Positions 26,183-34,366 of a stretch of 34,686 bases of DNA are shown in pieces. Position 1 is the first letter of the stretch; the number at the start of each line of letters is the position of its first letter. The position numbers were made by a program, and so were the translations under genes. The DNA lies in assembly GCA_018648265.1 (NCBI GenBank), contig JABGRN010000063.1, forward strand, positions 1 through 34,686. The letters run 5' to 3'. The notes under the pieces were generated by a model. It was not told the DNA's origin, did no database searches, and was given only the letters and a program-made list of their open reading frames with translations. The DNA is from Prolixibacteraceae bacterium (lineage in GTDB: Bacteria > Bacteroidota > Bacteroidia > Bacteroidales > Prolixibacteraceae).

Positions 26183-26426
26183 TAGGAGAATTCGATAATA
26201 AAGAACAGATAAAAAATAGCTGATAAAACTTTATTAAGCAGACTGTTGGAAATTAATGTAAGCAACAATTCATATAAATTTGGAAAGCAAAAAAAAACAG
26301 TTTGGCAATTTTAGAGATGTAAAATAAAACCCTTAAAGTTGACTATCTCCATTCGGGTCCAAAGAGTATTTTCGGTAGTTTTATTTCATCAAAAAAACCA
26401 ACAACAAGCCACAAGAAATTATTTGA
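26183..26426. other. AT-rich intergenic stretch, nothing recognised
   Basis: This is the remainder of the 455-base gap between glyS and the DUF2797 gene. I see no open frame with a credible start, no hairpin followed by a T-run, and no RNA-gene pattern. It would contain the 3' untranslated region of the DUF2797 transcript, which also runs on the minus strand. Confidence 0.4.
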
Positions 26427-27224
26427 TTATAAATTTATATTCAAAAAATAACCGTTATGTTTTCGAATATTTAAAACCATTTCGTTATTGAAAATTAAAT
26501 ATTGCCCTTTTATCCCCTTTAAAATTCCTTCAATAATTGGTAATTTATCAAATCCAATACTTTTAATTTTTTGTGGAAATTGTAGTACCGGATAATCTAT
26601 TTTTGTAATCTGGTTATCTGGATCAAGGTATTTTTGAAGTTCGCTGGGGAGAAGTTGGATTACTTTTTCTTTTTCTTCAAGAAGATTAGTATTCCGGGAG
26701 ATTTCGTTTTTTAACATTGCCCTCCAATTGGTTTTATCAGTAAAGTATTTTTTCAGAAAAACTTCAATTACCCCTGCAATGTGTCGGTTTGGCGTTGTAG
26801 CCAGTTTTATCGCAAAGCTCGCACCCTGATCGATCCATCGTGTTGGGATTTGATTGTTGCGTGTCACGCCCACTTTAACTTCGCTCGAAACTGCCAGATA
26901 AACAATATGATCGACAAGATCGTGTTTTTTTGCCCACTCAATATCACGAGCAATTCCCAGGTGCGATTTCGAAAGCTCTGGCCTGATTATCGACTCGCTT
27001 GCTTCGGGCGCTGTTTGGAGGCAGTTGTAACAGAATCCCTGATGGAAAGAAGTTTTGGTTCGTTTTCCACATGAGATACAATTGATTTGACCCGAAAAAT
27101 TCATTTGAATTTTATTACCAATTAACGAATTCATCTCAATTTCGTTTTCGCCAATCGGTAAAAAATAGCCAACTGGATTTGCAATTTCTGTTCGCATTTT
27201 TTGGATGTTGCCCTCGTATTGCAT
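26427..27224 (-). CDS. DUF2797 family protein with zinc ribbon
   Basis: This 265-residue protein of the DUF2797 type has no signal or membrane segment. A four-Cys zinc site is clear (C49, C52, C65, C68 in CISCG and CYNC). It is followed by a conserved core with VYLAV near 108-112, VKVGVTR at 116-122, IPTRWIDQGA, and GVIEVFLKKYF with E154. The YLAV / VGVTR / R / E spacing resembles a GIY-YIG nuclease fold, which is my inference. The biological role is unknown. It stands alone on the minus strand, 43 bases downstream of the M28 peptidase gene, whose transcript could include it. Confidence 0.82.
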   Translation of the reverse strand: MQYEGNIQKMRTEIANPVGYFLPIGENEIEMNSLIGNKIQMNFSGQINCISCGKRTKTSFHQGFCYNCLQTAPEASESIIRPELSKSHLGIARDIEWAKKHDLVDHIVYLAVSSEVKVGVTRNNQIPTRWIDQGASFAIKLATTPNRHIAGVIEVFLKKYFTDKTNWRAMLKNEISRNTNLLEEKEKVIQLLPSELQKYLDPDNQITKIDYPVLQFPQKIKSIGFDKLPIIEGILKGIKGQYLIFNNEMVLNIRKHNGYFLNINL

Positions 27225-27267
27225 AATTAATTTTTTAAAAATAACCTTTGTTCAATTGAATAAATAA

Positions 27268-28743
27268 TTACAATCCCTCATCATTAGCCACACTCAAAAT
27301 ACTTAGATAAAGTAATTTGGCAGCATCTTCCATAATTTCCGGAGTAAGTACATTTATTTTGTCCATTGGCAAATGATAGTGAACTGGAAAAACAGAATTA
27401 CGGGTCCACAAACCCAATGTATTAATTCCGGCATCTTCAAATATCGAAGCATCGGAACGAGGACGGCCATAATTTTTTCTGGTTTCCGATGCATTCATTG
27501 TCCGATGAAGAAAATTATCGTTTGCATCTTCAAAGTGTTTATAAATTTCAGGAAAACTTTTTCCCGATGCAACAAAAAATCCTGTGCCATTTCCAACCAT
27601 ATCAAGATTAATCATCATTTTAGTTTTTTCGATGGGGAAAAGAGGGTTTTCAACATAAAACTTACTGCCGTATAAACCGCATTCTTCGCCACCAATTAGA
27701 ATGAAAAGCACTGAACGTTTTGGTTTTACTTCCGAAAAGGCGAGTGCTTTTGCAGCTCCCAAAATATCGGCAACACCAGAAGCATTATCCAAAGCACCCG
27801 GAAATAGTACTTCCCCCATTTGTCCCTGCCCATCGAGATGGCCGCCAATAATAATAACTTCGTCTTTTAATACTGGATCCGTTCCTTCTAACAACCCAAC
27901 AACATTGTATGATTTTGCATTGGGAAAATATTTGGTTTTTGCTGAAATTGATATTTTTTGATTTTTATTTAACGCAAACGAAGGAGCCTCCCTTTTTTGT
28001 AATAATTTTTTTACAGCCTTGTAATCTTTTCCAGCATCGGCAAAAATTTGTTCAACCACTTTGTTGCTTATATGCGCATAAATAAAATCATCAAGATTAA
28101 CTGTATTCGGATTGGCAATTTTGCTGGCATAAATCATTCCGGCAGCTCCGTGTTTTACCGCGTTTTTGAATTTGTATCGATGATAAGCGTAGGGTGTCCA
28201 TTTCGTTAATGTAGTATCATTTTTTGTATAAGGAACCCCCGATTCCAGAATAATTATTTTCCCTTTTACATCAACATTTTTAAAATCATCGTAATTTAGT
28301 TCCGGGGCAGTAATTCCGTATCCAACATAAACCATTTCTCCCGAAACTGATCCCGATGCAGAGTTTGAACCCGGTAAATAATCATCTGGAAATCGGTAAT
28401 TAATCTCCTTGCCTTTTTGCGATGAATAAACTAATTTTCCGACCGAAGAAACTTCGCTGTATTCGTTTGGAAAATCTTGAAAATAACTACCTGCGTTTGC
28501 CGGCTTAATCCCCCATTCGGCAAATTTATCTGCACACCATTTTGCAGCATCTAAATATTCCGGCGATCCTGAAAGCCGGCCTTTATATTTTGGGGAACTT
28601 AATTCTTCAGCAAAACCAAGAAGTTCGTGACTTGAAATTGAGTGAAATGTTTTAAGAATTTTTTCTGTTTCTGTTTCTTGCGAAAAACCGGGAAAAACAA
28701 ATAACACAAAAAATAACAAGCAAAATAGATGTTTATAATTCAT
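27268..28743 (-). CDS. secreted M28-family zinc aminopeptidase with PA domain
   Basis: This 491-residue exported peptidase has a signal peptide over residues 1-21 that ends in GFS before QE. A protease-associated (PA) insert covers about 120-270 (VYVGYGITAPELNYDDFKN, then VKGKIIIL). The M28 zinc site is complete: H302 and D304 in GGHLDGQG, D319 in GALDNASG, the E353/E354 pair in GGEECGLYGS, D381 in NLDMVGNG, and H457 in HYHLPMDK. The enzyme probably releases N-terminal amino acids or dipeptides in the periplasm or outside the cell. Homologues are common in Bacteroidota, and the exact specificity cannot be read. Confidence 0.93.
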   Translation of the reverse strand: MNYKHLFCLLFFVLFVFPGFSQETETEKILKTFHSISSHELLGFAEELSSPKYKGRLSGSPEYLDAAKWCADKFAEWGIKPANAGSYFQDFPNEYSEVSSVGKLVYSSQKGKEINYRFPDDYLPGSNSASGSVSGEMVYVGYGITAPELNYDDFKNVDVKGKIIILESGVPYTKNDTTLTKWTPYAYHRYKFKNAVKHGAAGMIYASKIANPNTVNLDDFIYAHISNKVVEQIFADAGKDYKAVKKLLQKREAPSFALNKNQKISISAKTKYFPNAKSYNVVGLLEGTDPVLKDEVIIIGGHLDGQGQMGEVLFPGALDNASGVADILGAAKALAFSEVKPKRSVLFILIGGEECGLYGSKFYVENPLFPIEKTKMMINLDMVGNGTGFFVASGKSFPEIYKHFEDANDNFLHRTMNASETRKNYGRPRSDASIFEDAGINTLGLWTRNSVFPVHYHLPMDKINVLTPEIMEDAAKLLYLSILSVANDEGL

Positions 28744-28829
28744 TGATTCAATTATTATTTTAACCGATAAAAGTACAAAAATTTAAAAGGGAATGGTTTA
28801 TTTCAACGCCAGGAAAAGTAATTCTAAAT

Positions 28830-28837
28830 TAGCTTTG
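28830..28837 (+). promoter_or_regulatory. Bacteroidota -7 box for the sulfatase gene
   Basis: TAGCTTTG is an exact TAnnTTTG match, 55 bases upstream of the sulfatase ATG. Confidence 0.4.
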
Positions 28838-28892
28838 TCGGACATTTTGCAATAACTAACTTCGCAATTGTTTCAACCTAAATAATATACTT

Positions 28893-30233
28893 ATGAATTT
28901 CGTTAAAAAATCACTACTCGGGTTTTTTCTACTTGCAATTTTTTTTGCTTGTAGCATTGAAAAATCACAAACAGAGAAACCCAACGTAATTATAATTTAT
29001 ACTGACGATCAAGGGGCCATCGATTTGAATTGTTATGGTGCAATTGATCTGATTACTCCCAACATGGATGCATTGGTAAACAGCGGAGTAAAATTTACCC
29101 AGTTTTATGGTGCCCCGGTTTGTTCACCTTCACGAGCCGGTTTGCTTACAGGGAAAACACCACAGCGAGCCGGGGTTCCTGGAAATGTAAGCCCGACCAA
29201 TCCCAGAAGCGGGATGCCCGGAAGCGAATTTACAATGGCAGAAATGTTTAAAGATGCCGGTTATAAAACGGGTCACATTGGTAAATGGCATTTAGGGCAT
29301 CCAACTGAAAAGCAACCAAATGCACAAGGTTTCGATTATTCGTTTGGGCACCTGGTGGGTTGCATCGATAATTTCTCGCATTACTTTTACTGGAATGGCC
29401 CTAACCGCCACGATTTATTTCGAAACGGCGAAGAGGTTTTTTATCCCGGACAGTTTTTCCCTGATTTGCTGGTAAAAGAAGCTTCAGCATTTATGAAAGA
29501 AAACAAGGACAATCCGTTTTTTATCTATTTTGCGTTGAACACACCACACTATCCGTACCAGGGAACTCCGGAGTGGTTAAAATATTATCAGGATAATGGA
29601 GTAGAATACCCGCGCGATTTATATGCAGCTTTTCTTTCTACACAGGATGACAAAATTGGTGAGTTAATCCTAAAAGTTGAAGAGTTGGGTTTACTTGAAA
29701 ACACAATCATTGTTTTTCAATCAGACAATGGATATTCAACTGAGGAACGGGCTCATTTTGGTGGAGGAAATGCCGGTGTTTTAAGGGGTTCAAAATCGTG
29801 TTTGTTTGAAGGAGGAATTCGTGTACCGGCAGCAATTAGCTGGCCCGCCAAAATTAAAGCAGGCGAGGTCAGAAACCAATTTGCCGTAAATGCCGACTGG
29901 ATGCCAACACTTGCCGAATTGTGCGGGATTGATTTAAAAACCAGCAGCTTAGATGGAAAAAGTTTGGTGTCGATAATAAACGATAAAAACAGTCAATCGG
30001 AACATATCAATAATTTTTGCTGGCAACATGGAAAACAATGGGCTGCACGAAGTGGCAATTGGAAATTACTTGGAAATCCTTCGATTAGATTTGAGGAGTT
30101 TGCCCCGGAAGATTCTTTGTTTTTAGTGAATTTAAAAGACGATCCTGGCGAAATGACAAACCTGGCAAGTGAAAATCCTGAAAAAGTAAAAGAGTTGAAA
30201 TTTCAATTTGAAAAATGGTTGGAAAGAAACTAA
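28893..30233 (+). CDS. S1-type (formylglycine-dependent) sulfatase, lipoprotein
   Basis: This 446-residue sulfatase has an N-terminal lipobox FFAC that predicts lipidation at C20. The metal-binding aspartates D38 and D39 lie in YTDDQG. The active-site signature is CSPSRAGLLTG, with C77 the residue converted to formylglycine and R81 conserved. The second family signature GYKTGHIGKWHLG is present (K131, H133), and QSDNGYS supplies the remaining metal ligands. The family hydrolyses sulfate esters, usually on polysaccharides. No SusC/SusD pair, glycoside hydrolase or formylglycine-generating enzyme lies near it, so the substrate cannot be inferred from context. Confidence 0.93.
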   Translation: MNFVKKSLLGFFLLAIFFACSIEKSQTEKPNVIIIYTDDQGAIDLNCYGAIDLITPNMDALVNSGVKFTQFYGAPVCSPSRAGLLTGKTPQRAGVPGNVSPTNPRSGMPGSEFTMAEMFKDAGYKTGHIGKWHLGHPTEKQPNAQGFDYSFGHLVGCIDNFSHYFYWNGPNRHDLFRNGEEVFYPGQFFPDLLVKEASAFMKENKDNPFFIYFALNTPHYPYQGTPEWLKYYQDNGVEYPRDLYAAFLSTQDDKIGELILKVEELGLLENTIIVFQSDNGYSTEERAHFGGGNAGVLRGSKSCLFEGGIRVPAAISWPAKIKAGEVRNQFAVNADWMPTLAELCGIDLKTSSLDGKSLVSIINDKNSQSEHINNFCWQHGKQWAARSGNWKLLGNPSIRFEEFAPEDSLFLVNLKDDPGEMTNLASENPEKVKELKFQFEKWLERN

Positions 30234-30506
30234 AGTTTTTTAAAATTACCATTCAAACAAAAACCCTTAAACAATATTTTTAAATTTTAGACTCTGTTTT
30301 AGTGTAAAAAATGTTTTTCTCTTTTCAATTTAAAACTTGAATTTAAAAAATATTTATTCCTAAAATATTAAGCAGTTATAAAACATTTATAATTTTGAGG
30401 TTTACTTGACATTTCTCTTACATTGAAAACAGAAAAAATTATTAATTTGTACTTGATTTTATAAAATGGCCTGAGTTTTAAAAAACAATTTGAAATAAAT
30501 ATAAAA

Positions 30507-31520
30507 ATGGAAAATATCGACTGGAAAAAACTCGGATTTGGATACCTCGATGCAGACTATAATGTTCGTTGTTATTACCGAAATGGAGAGTGGGGCGAAC
30601 TGGAAGTCACCTCATCAAACCAAATTAATATTCACATGGCGGCAACTTCGTTGCATTACGGGCAGGAAGCCTTTGAAGGACTTAAAGCTTTTAAAGGAAA
30701 AGATGGAAAAATTCGTGTTTTCAGGATGGACGAAAATGCAAAGCGCATGCAGGATTCTGCCAATGGAATTTTAATGGAAAAACTTCCCGTCGATAAATTT
30801 ACCGATGCCGTTCGTAAAGCAGTAAAAATGAACGAACGGTTTGTGCCACCTTACGATTCAGGAGCCGCTTTATATATTCGCCCTCTGTTAATCGGAACAG
30901 GACCTCAAATTGGTGTTAGTCCGGCAGACGAGTATTTGTTCCTGGTTTTTGTAATGCCAGTTGGACCTTATTTCCCGGAAGGATTTACTCCAACCGATTT
31001 GGTGATTATGCGCGAATTCGACCGCGCTGCACCGCAAGGAACCGGAAAATACAAAGTTGGCGGTAATTATGCAGCAAGTATGTACGAAGGGAAAAAAGCA
31101 AAAGCCGGTGGTTTTTCTGCCGTACTTTATCTCGACAGTAAAGAAAAAAAATACCTCGACGAATGTGGCCCAGCAAATTTCTTTGGAATTAAAAACAACA
31201 CTTATATTACTCCTGAGTCTGACTCGATATTACCATCCATTACCAATAAAAGTTTAATGGTTTTAGCTGAAGAAATGGGATTAAATGTTGAACGTAGAAA
31301 AGTCCCGTACGAAGAACTTGCAGAATTTGATGAGGTTGGTGCATGTGGAACGGCTGCTGTAATTTCGCCAATTAAAGGTGTTTACGATGCCGATAACGAC
31401 AAGTGGTTCAAATACGGTGATGAACCCGGAGAATGGTCAACAAAACTTTACAACAAGCTACGCGCTATTCAATATGGAGATGAGCCGGATGCGTACGATT
31501 GGGTAGAAATAATTGATTAA
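30507..31520 (+). CDS. ilvE: branched-chain amino acid aminotransferase
   Basis: This 337-residue fold-type IV PLP enzyme interconverts Leu, Ile and Val with their 2-oxo acids. MAATSLHYGQEAFEGLKAF and IRPLLIGTGPQIGV are standard for the group. The PLP lysine is K183 in GTGKYKVGGNYAAS. LDECGPANFFGIKNN (E219) takes the place of the usual E-x-G-T-x-N segment, as is normal in the larger BCAT II-like branch. It is a single-gene unit, closed by a strong hairpin terminator. The 273 bases before it are AT-rich without another gene, and no exact -7 box was found there. Confidence 0.95.
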   Translation: MENIDWKKLGFGYLDADYNVRCYYRNGEWGELEVTSSNQINIHMAATSLHYGQEAFEGLKAFKGKDGKIRVFRMDENAKRMQDSANGILMEKLPVDKFTDAVRKAVKMNERFVPPYDSGAALYIRPLLIGTGPQIGVSPADEYLFLVFVMPVGPYFPEGFTPTDLVIMREFDRAAPQGTGKYKVGGNYAASMYEGKKAKAGGFSAVLYLDSKEKKYLDECGPANFFGIKNNTYITPESDSILPSITNKSLMVLAEEMGLNVERRKVPYEELAEFDEVGACGTAAVISPIKGVYDADNDKWFKYGDEPGEWSTKLYNKLRAIQYGDEPDAYDWVEIID

Positions 31521-31540
31521 AAAATAATCGCATAAAATAC

Positions 31541-31568
31541 AAGCTTCGAAAATATCGAAGCTTTTTTT
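31541..31568 (+). terminator. rho-independent terminator after ilvE
   Basis: A perfect 9-base stem, AAGCTTCGA and TCGAAGCTT, closes a 5-base AAATA loop and runs into seven T's. It starts 20 bases after the ilvE stop. Confidence 0.88.
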
Positions 31569-31577
31569 ATGCCGTCT

Positions 31578-31606
31578 TGTAACATAAAGTAGGGTTGTTC
31601 GTCTTA
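31578..31606 (+). promoter_or_regulatory. ECF-type promoter of the sigma factor operon
   Basis: TGTAAC at 31578-31583 and CGTCTTA at 31600-31606 are separated by 16 bases. The same two blocks, 17 bases apart, precede the downstream beta-barrel gene (33273-33302). The GTAAC/CGTCT pair resembles the -35/-10 layout of ECF sigma targets. It implies autoregulation and a transcript start near 31613. Confidence 0.65.
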
Positions 31607-31632
31607 TCTTTTGAACAGTGTTTAGAAACCGA

Positions 31633-32118
31633 ATGACCGTAAACGAATACAATCAGGCAGTTAACAATTTTTCAGACCGAATTTACCGGTATGTTCTGAA
31701 GAGTATTAGAGATGTGCATAAAGCAGAGGACATTGTTCAAGACAGCTACGAAAAACTATGGAAAAATGTAGAAAATGTGAATGCTGAAAAAGTAAAATCG
31801 TATCTTTTTACAACTGCATACCACACCATGATTGATAGAATTCGTAAAGAAAAACGTTCTTCATTTTCGGAGGAAATAAACCTGAAGGAACCAGGCCATG
31901 AAAACAATTACTCTGATTTAAAGGAAATTCTGGATGAGGCCGTTAAGCGCTTGCCGGAACTTCAGCGCATGGTTTTATTGTTGCGCGATTACGAAGGATA
32001 TTCGTATAAAGAAATTGGAGAAATGGCGAATTTAAGCGAATCGCAGGTGAAAGTTTATATTTATCGGGCGAGGGTATTTCTGAAAAAGTATATTGGCAAA
32101 ATTGAAGTTTTAGTATAA
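31633..32118 (+). CDS. ECF RNA polymerase sigma factor (sigma-70 family)
   Basis: This 161-residue extracytoplasmic function sigma factor has region 2 at about residues 8-70 (DIVQDSYEKLWKN, then YLFTTAYHTMIDRIRKEKR) and region 4 at about 98-152 (LPELQRMVLLLRDYEGYSYKEIGE, then LSESQVKVYIYRARVFLKKY). ATG 31633 is preferred over an in-frame GTG at 31618, because the predicted promoter's -10 element ends at 31606 and the GTG would sit almost at the transcription start. The next gene starts one base after the stop and encodes the likely membrane anti-sigma factor. Confidence 0.93.
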   Translation: MTVNEYNQAVNNFSDRIYRYVLKSIRDVHKAEDIVQDSYEKLWKNVENVNAEKVKSYLFTTAYHTMIDRIRKEKRSSFSEEINLKEPGHENNYSDLKEILDEAVKRLPELQRMVLLLRDYEGYSYKEIGEMANLSESQVKVYIYRARVFLKKYIGKIEVLV

Positions 32119-32119
32119 A

Positions 32120-33187
32120 ATGAAAATCAATAAAAACAATTACGAAGCTTATTTTATCGATTACCTGGAAGGTAAACTCGATGAAAAATTGGTGGATGAT
32201 TTTATTGAATTCCTTCAACAAAATCCTGAATTAAAAGAGGAACTTTCATTGTTTGAGTCGATTTCAATTGAACCTGAAAATGTTTTATTCAATAAAAAAG
32301 AAACGCTTCACAAACAAAAATTAGACTCTGAAGCAGAATTTAATAAAGCTGCAATTGCAAATTTAGAAGGAGATATTTCGCAAACTGAGAAAACAGAATT
32401 TGAAAGTTATATTAACGAACATCCTGAAAAAAAGAGAGATGTTTCGTTGTATGCCAAAACAAAACTTCATCCCGACGAAGCCATTTTGTTCAACAAAAAG
32501 AAAAAACTTTATCACTATTCCGTGGGGAAAACAATATTTCTATGGTCAGGTCGGGTGGCCGCTGTTTTAGTTTTAGCATTTGCATTTTTTACTTTTTTCG
32601 ATAAACCCGTAACCCAAATTATTCCTGACAACAAAATTGCGTTGCTGGAAGACAAGACAAATAAAAAAGAGGTTAATTCAGCAGCAAAAAAGCTACCAAG
32701 CGAAATCAAGAAAAGCGACACTAAAAAATTACAAAAGAATAACTCAAAGCCAAAATCGGAAAAAATTAAACCACAGGCAAAACCCAAAAAAAGTGTAAGA
32801 GAATCAACACAGGGAAGACTGAACCATGAAGATTTGGCACTAAATAGAATCCCCCTGGAAATTCCGGCAGAATTAAAAAGGATAACTGCATCGTTAAACA
32901 CTCAGTTGCCCACCGCATCATTGGCAACTATTAAGAGATATAATACAGGTATTGAACAAAATATTTATGAAGAACGCTTGCTTGCTAATATTGTAAAAGA
33001 GAAAACCGGAATTGATAAATTTCAGTTCAATAAAATTACTAAAGCAGGTTTAAATTTGGTATCCAGCATTTCGAAAGACAAATTTAAATACGAGACAAAC
33101 GAAGATGGAAAAGTGTCTGAATACAAATATGATTCTCGCTTGCTTGCTTTTTCTATTCCATCAAAAAGCGAAAGAAATAGCGAGTAA
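32120..33187 (+). CDS. membrane anti-sigma factor-like protein with duplicated N-terminal domain
   Basis: This 355-residue single-span protein is encoded directly behind the sigma gene. Two copies of a roughly 60-residue helical unit occupy about 5-63 and 72-130; each ends in a near-identical LFNKK stretch, LFNKKETL and LFNKKKKL. Neither copy has the H-x3-C-x2-C zinc motif of many anti-sigma factors. A transmembrane helix (about 142-160) follows, then a Lys-rich linker and a periplasmic domain. The architecture fits a regulator that holds the sigma factor at the membrane, with the periplasmic part sensing a signal. This is inferred from position and layout, as I recognise no family for the periplasmic part. 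Confidence 0.78.
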   Translation: MKINKNNYEAYFIDYLEGKLDEKLVDDFIEFLQQNPELKEELSLFESISIEPENVLFNKKETLHKQKLDSEAEFNKAAIANLEGDISQTEKTEFESYINEHPEKKRDVSLYAKTKLHPDEAILFNKKKKLYHYSVGKTIFLWSGRVAAVLVLAFAFFTFFDKPVTQIIPDNKIALLEDKTNKKEVNSAAKKLPSEIKKSDTKKLQKNNSKPKSEKIKPQAKPKKSVRESTQGRLNHEDLALNRIPLEIPAELKRITASLNTQLPTASLATIKRYNTGIEQNIYEERLLANIVKEKTGIDKFQFNKITKAGLNLVSSISKDKFKYETNEDGKVSEYKYDSRLLAFSIPSKSERNSE

Positions 33188-33272
33188 AAACACATCCATT
33201 TTAGTTTGCAAAACATTCACCAAAAAGAGAAAGACAAGATCTTTAATCTCAATTCATTTTCCAATATTCTTG

Positions 33273-33302
33273 TGTAACTTTTCCAATCACCTCTCCGTCT
33301 TA
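33273..33302 (+). promoter_or_regulatory. ECF-type promoter of the beta-barrel gene
   Basis: TGTAAC at 33273-33278 and CGTCTTA at 33296-33302, 17 bases apart, repeat the elements seen upstream of the sigma gene. The site lies 28 bases before the ATG. It would let the ECF sigma drive the beta-barrel gene separately from its own operon. Confidence 0.65.
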
Positions 33303-33330
33303 GCATCATAATAATTTAAACAGAAAGAAA

Positions 33331-34254
33331 ATGAAACAATTAATTACTTTAATATTATGCAGCGTTTTTGTGTTGAACTTATCGGCACAAAAACAAGATA
33401 CCACAGAGGTTAAAGTGCTAAAAAAGAATGTGGTAACCGTTATTGAAGACAGCGACAAAGTTCATGTAAAAGTAGGCAACGACCGTGGAGTTGAAGTAAT
33501 TACCGACGATTGGGGCGACACAACGCACGTTCGGGTTGGTCGTCGTACTTTTCGTGTAATTGAAGGCGATAACGGAACTTATGTAAAAGTAGATAAAGAA
33601 ATACGCGACAAAAAATGGTCTGGTAGTTTTAATGCTCATTGGGCAGGTTTAGAAGTTGGCATGAACATGTTTCACGAAACCAACTATTCAGTATATGACG
33701 GCTCGGGTTATGGCGAATTTTTTGATCTCAATCCCGGCAAATCTCTTACCTGGAATCTTAATTTCGCGGAATGGGCTTTTAAAAATAAACGCAAAACATT
33801 TGCTGTTGTTACCGGATTAGGAATTAGCTTTTCGGATTATACTTTTGACCAAACAATTTCCATTGAAAAAGAATTTGGTAATGGAATGATTGTTCCTGTT
33901 TCTTTGGATCCGGCAGACTTAAAAAAATCGAAACTACATGCTACTTATTTAACTGCTCCGTTACTACTCGAAATCAAAACTCCATTACGAATGGGAAGCT
34001 CAAGATTGTATATAGCGGGCGGAGTTATTGGTGGTGTGAATATTGGCTCGCACACAAAAATTAAATATAAAAACGACAAAGAAAAGACTAAAAGCAACTA
34101 CAATCTCAGCCCGTTTAAATACGATATTACCGGGCGAATTGGATTTGGCGATTTCTGTGTTTTCGCAAATTACAGCATGACTTCATTGTTTAAAGATGGA
34201 AAAGGGCCTGAACTATATCCTTTGATGATTGGCGTTTCTTTTCCTAATATTTAG
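33331..34254 (+). CDS. outer membrane beta-barrel protein, probable ECF regulon member
   Basis: This 307-residue exported protein has a signal peptide over residues 1-19, ending in LSA before QK. Residues of about 20-95 are a charged, beta-rich segment with repeated short strands (VKVLKKNVVTVIEDSDKVHVKVG, VRVGRRTFRVIEG), probably periplasmic or surface-exposed. From about 100 to the end, alternating hydrophobic strands with glycine and aromatic residues form a small barrel of the porin-like type, ending in LYPLMIGVSFPNI. No enzyme motif is seen. It has its own ECF-type promoter and terminator. It probably belongs to the envelope response controlled by the adjacent sigma factor. Confidence 0.82.
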   Translation: MKQLITLILCSVFVLNLSAQKQDTTEVKVLKKNVVTVIEDSDKVHVKVGNDRGVEVITDDWGDTTHVRVGRRTFRVIEGDNGTYVKVDKEIRDKKWSGSFNAHWAGLEVGMNMFHETNYSVYDGSGYGEFFDLNPGKSLTWNLNFAEWAFKNKRKTFAVVTGLGISFSDYTFDQTISIEKEFGNGMIVPVSLDPADLKKSKLHATYLTAPLLLEIKTPLRMGSSRLYIAGGVIGGVNIGSHTKIKYKNDKEKTKSNYNLSPFKYDITGRIGFGDFCVFANYSMTSLFKDGKGPELYPLMIGVSFPNI

Positions 34255-34292
34255 TTTTTTGTTGAAAGCAATTTGTTGAAAAATATTGGTAC

Positions 34293-34320
34293 TCCCCGGT
34301 TTTCACCGGGGATTTTTTTT
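34293..34320 (+). terminator. rho-independent terminator after the beta-barrel gene
   Basis: A perfect 8-base stem, TCCCCGGT and ACCGGGGA, closes a 4-base loop and runs into eight T's, 38 bases after the stop codon. Confidence 0.9.
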
Positions 34321-34366
34321 GTCCAGAATTTTTAAATAGCGTACTTTCACTTTTCAATTAAACCGT

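Noticed and set aside
31618-31632. GTG start for the ECF sigma factor
   Set aside because: It would leave almost no untranslated leader after the predicted promoter; the ATG five codons later fits better.
32515-32901. 128-codon minus-strand open frame
   Set aside because: It is antisense to the Lys-rich linker of the anti-sigma-like gene, where AAA/AAG codons yield Phe- and Leu-rich frames by chance.
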